Origin: Phoma sp. XZ068 | Lineage: Eukaryota; Ascomycota; Dothideomycetes; Pleosporales; Didymellaceae | Direction of reading: 5' to 3' | DNA: 64,000 nt | NCBI GenBank assembly: GCA_004835665.1 | Contig: RBKR01000001.1 | Location: forward strand, 1 to 64,000 | In this document: positions 57,029 through 64,000 of the stretch, piece after piece | Layout of the letters: each line of letters begins with the position of its first letter | Position numbering within the stretch: position 1 is the first letter of the stretch | The notes under the pieces: model-generated | Databases searched by the model: none | The model's input: the letters and a program-made list of their open reading frames with translations, nothing else | Told to the model about the DNA's origin: nothing | Position numbers and translations under genes: made by a program

Positions 57029-57494
57029 AGTCAGCTCATGAGAAGCCAATGTAGAGTACACACATTATCGATTAGCACCTCATTTACTTGTTGTTCTACA
57101 TGTCTGCCCTTTTTTCTCGTTTTGTGTTGTGCGAGCCTACAGTCCCCTCCCTTAATAATTAACGTTTCATGGATAGACTCTAATGATTATCAATCTACTA
57201 ACGAGAGAACAAACAGAGGGTAGGGTGTGAAAGCTACATGACCCAAAAAGTAAAATTTTATGCCATCCCTCTGAGGGCATGTGAAATCTCACTATCGGCC
57301 AACGACTCATCTCTGGAAACATATCCATCCCTGCAATTTATTTCCGCAACAACGCGGCTCCGCTTACACCATGAACAGTGTGCTGGGCTGGCAACACAGG
57401 GAGCTGACAGTCATTCCACTGCAAACTTTACTTGTCCATTATCCATTGCGATACTAGCTGTGAAAGCGACTCCTGCGGAGCAACCACGGGCCCT
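57029..57494. other. Convergent 3' spacer
   Basis: Lies between two genes that point toward each other. No open frame of merit and no promoter element; it should hold both 3' ends. Confidence 0.6.
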
Positions 57495-59667
57495 CTACCA
57501 AACGTCTTCCTACAACTGTGGTTAGTATGTATATTCCGGCTGCTGTTCGTTTGGGGTGATAACTTACCTGAAGTCGACCACTGGACTTCATGTCATCGAT
57601 AACTTTCCGTGCCGCATCTGTTGAGCACTTCCGATATTCTACTATAATGTCCATTAGTGTCATAACGACATCCTTAGCCATCTTGACATCGCCACAGATG
57701 TATACCGTGGCATCTTGACGATCTAGAAGGTCAAATATTGACTCTTTCTGCTCAGCCACACGATGCTGAACATATACTTTTTGGGCCGTCTCCCGCGAGA
57801 ATGCTGTGTGCAATTCAAAGGTTCCCTCTAGTGTTTGGGAGTACCTCAGCCACTCTTCCTGATACAGAAAGTCATCCTCACGACGTCTGCAGCCGGTAAA
57901 GAGCAAGCATGTGCCAATCCGGACGGTTTTCGATTGGTGCTCCTTTTCAGCCATGAAAGCTCTAAACGGCGCAACTCCAGTTCCAGGACCTATCATCATG
58001 ATTGGCTTGCTCGGATCCTTTGGAAGTCGAAAATGGGATCGTCGCGTATGGATTGCGATACGGATGTCGTCGTGCTGGCTACGGGATAGCATGAGCTGGT
58101 GGCTTCTGCAATTGTAGCGTTCAAGATCAAGATTGGCTGCAGCCATCAGATACTGTGAAGTCAGACCTTTGAAAGGGGACAATCCTCCACAGTCCTCGTG
58201 AACTATAGCCATGGTTATGTGAATTTTGTCCGGGGAAATCACAGAGGACGAAGAGATGGAATAATAGCGAGGTCGTAAAACTGGCGTTTCGTCAAGGAGA
58301 TATGTGAATGGGATGCTGGGCCATGGCTCGCCGTTGCTTACAAGCTGAAGGAGTTGTGCCAAGTTCAGCTTATGAGCGTGTACCGTGGCTCGGAAATCAT
58401 CTTTGTCTTGGGCGAGGCTCAGCATACGCTTTTGAGCGGCTGGAGAAGGAGCAAAAGCAGACAGACGGTCTAGGGAGGATCGTGAGACAGGACCACATAT
58501 ATCCAAGTAGTACCGAACAGCCGACTCGTAAGTAGTCGGTGTAGGCATACTGAGAGGTCCTACAGAGCTTTGACATGTTTTTACGTCAAAAACGGTCGTT
58601 CGTTTTGTATGTAAACCGAGCATGTAAAGAAGCCTCTCAACGTCAGCCTCAGGATTGACTGGCAAGATCGCCAGGTGGTCTCCAGTCTCGTATTCCAAGT
58701 TGGTCCCTGAGGTATCAAACTCAACATGAAGGCATTGCCTTTCACACATTGGGCTGAACAGCTGTACAACCTTGGCCAAAGGAGCGTAAAAAGGATTTGA
58801 GGCGCCAAAAGGGCTTATCGTCAGACCATGATTGGTTAGTTGGGCTTCATTTCGCTCCCCTAGGTACACGTCCACGTTGAACTCCGTTTTGACGCTCTCT
58901 AAGACTGTGAACCTGGACGTCTCCGGCGAGACCTTATGAGTCTGGATGGCTAGTTTGGAAGAGATGGCATCGAGCAAAGCAGCTTTCCATTCCTGGAAAT
59001 CCTCATCGGTTGTTCCGGTGCTGTCATCTGCCGCACCGATCATGCAGATCCTCGAGCCACCCAATTTTGACAAATATTCATCATAATCCAGAGCTTGCTT
59101 ATTGAACAGCTCATAACTGCTGTTACCGAGGCCAAAGACGGCATAATGTAACCCCTCCAACGTTGCCGGGTTCCCACCTTCCGTAACACTCTTGAAGGCT
59201 TCATGAAATGCTATAGCGTTGTCGGGCGGCTCGCCATCTCCATAGGTTGATGTAACGACTATGAAGATGATTGGTCTGTTGGAGGTCGACTGCTGATGTG
59301 GCAACCTCAAGAGCTTTTCCATATGAAAATCATCCATGTCGACAATGTTAGCATCCAGCCCACACTGCTCAGAAAGAATCCTGCCAATGTTTCTTGCATA
59401 TTCCTCAGCAGTTCCGGTTTGAGATCCAAAAATAATGATGGCGTCTTTGTTGATAAGTTTTACCTCGGAGGTTGTCGAATGATGCTGCTCAGCCAAATGA
59501 TCACCAGCAAGGACTGCAGTCGTTCCTAAGCAGTTGAACGCCCAAAGAAGAAGCACACCGGTGACAGCGACAATCGCTAAGAAGAGTGGTGTGGTCAAGA
59601 TGCGTAAGCTTGATCCACTAGGTGTCGGGGAGAGGACGAGAAATGATCGGTTATCAAGGACACTCAT
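57495..59667 (-). CDS. NADPH-cytochrome P450 reductase
   Basis: Two exons (59667-57568 and a 15-base last exon 57509-57495 encoding EDVW-stop) give 704 aa. An N-terminal membrane anchor (LFLAIVAVTGVLLLWAF) is followed by the FMN domain (IIFGSQTGTAEEYARNI, STYGDGEPPDNA, GLGNSSYELFN), the FAD domain (RPRYYSISSSS) and the NADPH domain (MIGPGTGVAPFRAF, then CRRREDDFLY). The terminal DVW is the normal CPR end. It passes electrons from NADPH to P450s on the endoplasmic reticulum. A cluster-borne extra CPR implies a dedicated P450 hydroxylase, but none lies in this window. A CCCCACAT element is 139 bp upstream. Confidence 0.95.
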
Positions 59668-59805
59668 TGTCAAAGCCAAACCCAACTTTTCCTGATGGTG
59701 GCTAGAGTGAGACTACTTGCGAACCTTTATTGCAGAACGCAAATGTGGGCACCAAGAGTTCTCCTCGCACTACGCCCATGACTCGGGAAGTCGCCCGCGC
59801 TGCTG

Positions 59806-59815
59806 TACCCCACAT
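59806..59815. promoter_or_regulatory. TACCCCACAT element upstream of the P450 reductase
   Basis: An exact match to the consensus, 139 bp before the minus-strand ATG at 59667. A weaker CTCCACATC follows near 59860. Confidence 0.6.
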
Positions 59816-60123
59816 TCTGTACATGATGCGCACCATTCAAGTGCTCTACGCAAAACTTCTCCACATCAGTTGAGAAGATTGCTGAATCCTTCCAGACGGA
59901 ACCCACTTCCTCACAGACATTGAGAGATAGTCATTGCACCGCAGTTGTTTCGTGAAGATAACTAGGTTGCCTATCTGATCACCCGTTACCGTATGCAACT
60001 GTACCACACCGAAATGTACAGAGCAAACAAAGCACATTATACTGTTAATAGCGACAAATGTAAACGATCATATTGAACACATGATCTATGAATTGTTGAG
60101 CAGATCTGTGATTCACATCTCAC

Positions 60124-60540
60124 TCAAGAAGCCCGTTTCTCTTCCTTGACGCTTTCGATAACTCGCTCTGCAACCTTAAAACCCTCAATACCTGCGGGCA
60201 TACCGCAGTAGATAGCTGCCTGTAAAAGTGTCTCTCGGATTTCTAGATCCGTGGCACCGTTGTTTTTGGCTCCACGAACATGCACACCTAGTTCTGCGGA
60301 ACGATTAAGAGCGCAGAGCATTGCAATATTCAATAAGCTGCGCTGCTTGCGCTCAAGACCTGGCCGTGCCCAGACTGATCCCCAGCATGCCTCCGTCACA
60401 AACTCTTGCATTGGCCGTGCAAAATCGGAAGAACCAGCTTTCAGAGCAGCGTCAACGTAGTCCTTTCCGGCAACATCATATCGGATCTTCAACCCCTCCT
60501 CGTATAAAGCTTTGTGGGCAGCGGCGTTGGACATTGGCAA
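60124..60540 (-). CDS. Carboxymuconolactone decarboxylase family protein
   Basis: 138 aa, single exon (Met3 at 60534 is an alternative start). The diagnostic E-x-CWGSVWARPGL segment (about 50-61) and the RSLLNIAMLCALNR helix match the gamma-carboxymuconolactone decarboxylase/AhpD family at its usual length. In the beta-ketoadipate route this enzyme decarboxylates a muconolactone; fungal homologues are less well defined, so the role here is inferred. A one-G-short variant of the cluster element (ATGTGGGTAA, 60825) lies in the promoter shared with maleylacetate reductase. Confidence 0.9.
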   Translation of the reverse strand: MPMSNAAAHKALYEEGLKIRYDVAGKDYVDAALKAGSSDFARPMQEFVTEACWGSVWARPGLERKQRSLLNIAMLCALNRSAELGVHVRGAKNNGATDLEIRETLLQAAIYCGMPAGIEGFKVAERVIESVKEEKRAS

Positions 60541-60937
60541 TCTCGATCAATTGATGGAAGTTGTCTTGTGTTTTGAAAACGACGACTTCGGAGTCAGAGT
60601 GATAGAAGCGCAGCTCTCGGTGTGGTGTGCCCTGGTGTGGCCTTCGCTGGTGTGCGTTGGTGTTGTGGGCCGAACTCCTAAGGTGGGCGGACTCTTACGG
60701 TGGCGGAAACGGAGAACGTTAAGTAGTATAGCGTCCTGTCGCGTATCAAGGTCGTGTGGGACTCGAAAGCTAGGGCTCTGTACAAACTGCAGCGTTTCAG
60801 TCGCCAAAGTGAGGGTGATTGGTAATGTGGGTAACTTCAGTCAAACCCCCACCTGCTTTTTCAGATACCTGCACCAAGCGAATTTTGATTTAACTCCAGA
60901 GTCCGATGATCAATTTTGACAAATAACGCTCTAAACG
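60541..60937. promoter_or_regulatory. Divergent promoter of decarboxylase and maleylacetate reductase
   Basis: Contains ATGTGGGTAA (60825-60834) and CCCCCACC (about 60846-60853), imperfect forms of the cluster element, about 85-110 bp upstream of the ATG at 60938. Confidence 0.45.
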
Positions 60938-62076
60938 ATGTCTTCTTTTACCTATCGTCTCGAATCGAATCGGGTGGTCTTCGGATTCGACACCCTGAAA
61001 ACCTTGACACAGGAGTTGTCACGACTAGGTGTTGGAGCAGCCGTCATACTCTGCACCCCACAACAGATCAATCTGGCGAACAATATAAGTCAGTTGATTG
61101 GTAAGCATACTGTCGGTGTCTTCACAGAGGCGGCAATGCACACTCCAACAGACATTACCGACAGAGCTGTCTCTTATGTGCGATCGCAACACGCGGACTG
61201 CATCATTGCAGCTGGGGGTGGGAGTACGATTGGACTTGGGAAAGCCATATCTATGCGCACAAAACTCCCCCACATCTGCATACCCACGACGTACGCTGGA
61301 AGTGAGATGACTCCAATTCTGGGCGAGACCGAGAATGGCAGAAAGGTCACACGTCGTGACCCAGCCATTTCACCTGAAACAGTAATCTACGATGTGAATC
61401 TGACGATGACACTTCCTGTAAGAATGTCAGCAACAAGTGGTGTGAATGCCATTGCCCATGCTGGTAAGTAAGCTGAGGATTATGTCTGTACAATACTCAC
61501 ATTATCGTAGTGGAAGCCCTCTATGCGTCGAATGGTAATCCTCTTATGGACTTGTTGGCACTTGAAGGAATCAGAGCCTTATCGAACGCGTTACCGATTC
61601 TGATGACGACTCCCACAGATTCAGATGCACGCTATATGGCTCTCTATGGTTCGTGGATGTGCGGTATTTGTTTGGGCAACGCAGACATGGCGCTTCACCA
61701 CAAGCTCTGCCACACCCTAGGAGGCTCCTTCAACCTACCACACGCTGAGACACATACTGTTATGCTACCTCATGTCCTCGCTTACAACGCCCCAAACATC
61801 ACCCAGGCGATGGCAAAGCTTGCCACAGTCATCCCGGACAGCCATGGCGATGCTATCCAAGGGTTAAACAACCTGCTTGAGAAGCTAAAAGTGAAGAGAG
61901 CTCTAAAGGACATTGGTTTGATGGAAAAGGACATTGAAAAGGCGGCAGAAATTGCCTCATCCAGCCCATACCCCAATCCGATGGAAATCACATATGCTGG
62001 ACTAGAAGTTTGTCTCCGGAAAGCTTGGGCTGGGGAGCCTGCAAGCCGAGATGTTCACCCGGAACTATCTGTTTAG
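60938..62076 (+). CDS. Maleylacetate reductase (iron-containing ADH family)
   Basis: Two exons (60938-61463, 61511-62076) give 363 aa. Cofactor motif IIAAGGGSTIGLGKA and the PTTYAGSEMTPILG block are those of maleylacetate reductases. The metal-site-equivalent region reads NAIAHAVEALY, and LHHKLCHTLGGSFNLPHAETH carries the conserved His residues. It reduces maleylacetate to 3-oxoadipate, the last common step of hydroxyquinol/resorcinol/hydroquinone-type degradation. Its presence points to a ring-cleavage product at the maleylacetate level. Confidence 0.93.
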
Positions 62077-62660
62077 GCGTCGCATATCTACTCTACCAGC
62101 GTCTCATGGCACGTATTTCCATAGAAATACCTTAACCTTCATTTCTTTCACTACGATGGAAATAAAAGATCTTACACTCTGTCTAATGGTGCTCAATGTT
62201 GCATCACGAATATGTACTGCACACACCTCCATGACTAGATAGATGTCACCGTTCTATGTAGGGATGGTGTACATTTAAGGGCTGCTACCCTTGCATCCTT
62301 CGAGGGTGGAGCTAGACGTCCCAATGTACGCTACGATCTTCGCCTGATCTTGCACATGCGCGTCCAAGGTTGCGCTCAGCAGCGTTGAAGTTACGCGCAT
62401 AACGCAATCATGAATTCACGCTCTTGGTGTTTACCAGAGTCACAGTTCACATAAGAGCCACTGTTCAGCCCTCAAAGTCGTCAGTGGCCGGCCGTCTTGT
62501 GTGGGGGTTGCTATCGCTCAAAGCGGTTAGAGCCTCCCCACATTCTGGTGAGATGTTGGTTTCCTTATGATTGTTATAAGAGCATTTTAACACCTTGGGC
62601 CTTGTCTGGTTCAAAGAGATTCCCTCGTAGTTACTATTACACACGACGACGTCCTTCAAT
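62077..62660. promoter_or_regulatory. Promoter region of the ring-cleavage dioxygenase, two elements
   Basis: No gene seen. TGTGGGGG at 62500-62507 and CTCCCCACAT at 62534-62543 stand 118-161 bp upstream of the ATG at 62661, in opposite orientation. Confidence 0.6.
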
Positions 62661-64000
62661 ATGCCAGAAATACTTCAGAATCCGACTGAGTACCAGAGCA
62701 TCTTTCATTGGGCGGAAACTCAGAAAGATGGCACGATTCCTTCCTTCCGTACCCGCAGAAACGATCCGTACAGGTACATGCCCGGCTTCAACAATGTTTT
62801 TGAATCAGAGGCGGTTCCTGGGACGATCCCTCAAGGCCAAAACAGCCCTCGCAACGTGCGATTTGGGTTGTACGCAGAGCAGATGACAGCCTCAGCATTT
62901 GTGGCTCCCAGACATGTCAACAAAAAGGCATGGCTATATAGAGCCAGACCAGCGATTGCTCATGAAGGCTTTGTATGAGGCTCCATTGCTCCTTGTTGGT
63001 CTGATTTTTCAATCTGCTGACCTTGTCAGGTGAACCTTCCTGACAATCCAGACACTGAGTCCAATTTCTTGCCTATCAATCCTCGAGTCCACGTGTCTCC
63101 GACGCAGCTTGCTTGGAGCCCATTCGACATCCCTACCAAGGAGGATGTTGATTTCGTGTCCGGTTTCAGGACGATTGCTGGATCTGGAGATCCAACTCTA
63201 CGTGAGGGTATAGCAACCCACGTCTACATGTGCAATACGAGCATGGAAAAAAGAGCCTTCGTCAACTCTGATGGTGACTTCTGCATTGTACCGCAGCAAG
63301 GGGCACTTGACGTGCAGACGGAGTTTGGACACCTTTACGTCCAACCCGGAGAAATTTGTGTTATCCAGCGAGGCCAGCGTTTTAAAGTCAAGGTTGAAGG
63401 CCCCACTCGCGGCTACATACTTGAGATCTGGGGAAGTAATTTTGAGCTTCCAGAGCTTGGTCCATTGGGCGCAAATGGCTTGGCTAATGCTCGAGACTTT
63501 CTCCACCCTGTAGCTGCATACGAAATAACGCACCAAGAGCCCTGGGAAGTTCTTTACAAGCTAGGTGGCAAATTCTTCAAGAGCACTCAACAGCATTCGC
63601 CGTTCGACGTTGTAGCATGGCATGGCAACTACGTGCCTTACAAGTACGATCTGACGAAGTTTGTCAACGTGGGTTCCATCTCTGTCGATCACATCGACCC
63701 ATCCATCTTCTGCGTCCTAACAGCAAAATCGCGCGATCCGAGCGCTCCTCTTGCGGACTTACTTATCTTTTCACCACGTTGGGATGTCTCGTCGCATACG
63801 TATCGACCACCCTACTTCCATCGCAACGTCGCATCCGAGCTCATGGGTCTCATCTATGGAGACTATGGAGGTCGCTCAGACCAATTTCAGCCGGGCAGCG
63901 TCTCCTTTGAATGCGGCATGGTACCTCATGGTGTGGCTTATGAGGACTACAAAGCGGCAACACAGGAAGATCCTCCACAGATGAAGATTTCTGGCGGTTC
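62661..64000 (+). CDS. Homogentisate 1,2-dioxygenase family enzyme (3' end outside window)
   Basis: Exons 62661-62972 and 63030 onward give about 427 residues before the window ends, nearly the full family length. Family blocks include FGLYAEQMTASAFVAPRH, YRARPAIAHEGF, NLPDNPDTESNFLPINPR, QQGALDVQTEFGHLYVQPGE and SPFDVVAWHGNYVPYKYDL. Iron ligands are visible in PPYFHRNVASELMGL (His and Glu, usual six-residue spacing) and in VPHGVAYEDY (His). It splits a hydroquinone-type ring with O2. Canonical enzymes have SLH shortly before the last ligand and GPD after it; here the sequence is SFEC and GVA. That hints at a substrate other than homogentisate, and it may be a paralogue of the tyrosine-pathway enzyme. 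Confidence 0.9.

Noticed and set aside
61048..61275. CCCCACA words at 61048 and 61267
   Set aside because: They fall inside the maleylacetate reductase coding exon (encoding CTPQQ and KLPHI), so they were not counted as promoter elements.
1..64000. tRNA, rRNA and bacterial-type features such as operons, ribosome binding sites or CRISPR
   Set aside because: None could be recognised; spliced genes and fungal telomere repeats show a eukaryotic context.

Overview
This window is the left end of a chromosome (or of a telomere-reaching contig) from a filamentous ascomycete (Pezizomycotina). The evidence is the CCCTAA telomere array at the very start, a telomere-linked RecQ-type helicase, short fungal introns with CTAAC/CTGAC branch points, transposons crippled by C-to-T/G-to-A mutation of the RIP type, and a C2H2 plus fungal-specific transcription factor. 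I do not assign a species.

Layout. 1-3.9 kb: telomere, CT microsatellite, pyrimidine-rich DNA and degenerate GC-rich subtelomeric repeats. 3.9-10.6 kb: a divergent gene pair, an intact telomere-linked helicase and an unrecognised 597-aa protein. 11.0-22.6 kb: AT-rich RIP-mutated DNA holding a complete Ty3/Gypsy chromovirus (233-bp LTRs, CTAGC target duplication) into which an intact, un-mutated Fot/pogo-type DNA transposon has jumped (48-bp inverted repeats, TA duplication). 22.7-29.3 kb: an island of ordinary genes (chitinase relic, type-B carboxylesterase, two paralogous SDR oxidoreductases). 29.3-44.6 kb: a second AT-rich block. It is one chromovirus (209-bp LTRs, CTATA duplication) whose reverse transcriptase was split by a second copy of the 233-bp-LTR family (ATAAA duplication). 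45.1-45.5 kb: a frameshifted transposase relic. 46.3-64.0 kb: a catabolic gene cluster.

The cluster reads as degradation of an aromatic compound. It holds a homogentisate-dioxygenase-family ring-cleavage enzyme (cut by the window end), maleylacetate reductase, a carboxymuconolactone-decarboxylase-family protein, an alpha/beta hydrolase of enol-lactonase type, a metallo-beta-lactamase-fold lactonase-like hydrolase, a hydroxyisobutyrate-dehydrogenase-like enzyme, a medium-chain reductase, a NADPH-cytochrome P450 reductase, an MFS transporter and a zinc-finger transcription factor. No P450 lies in the window; one may lie beyond the right edge.

The most striking observation is a repeated promoter element, consensus TACCCCACAT (reverse ATGTGGGGTA). 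It lies about 100-190 bp upstream of nearly every enzyme gene of the cluster, and also upstream of the two SDR genes and (farther away) the carboxylesterase on the other side of the retrotransposon block. This suggests one regulon, probably one ancestral cluster split by nested retrotransposons, perhaps driven by the cluster's own C2H2 regulator. A second notable observation is that both chromovirus families carry an antisense, apparently spliced gene between pol and the 3' LTR.
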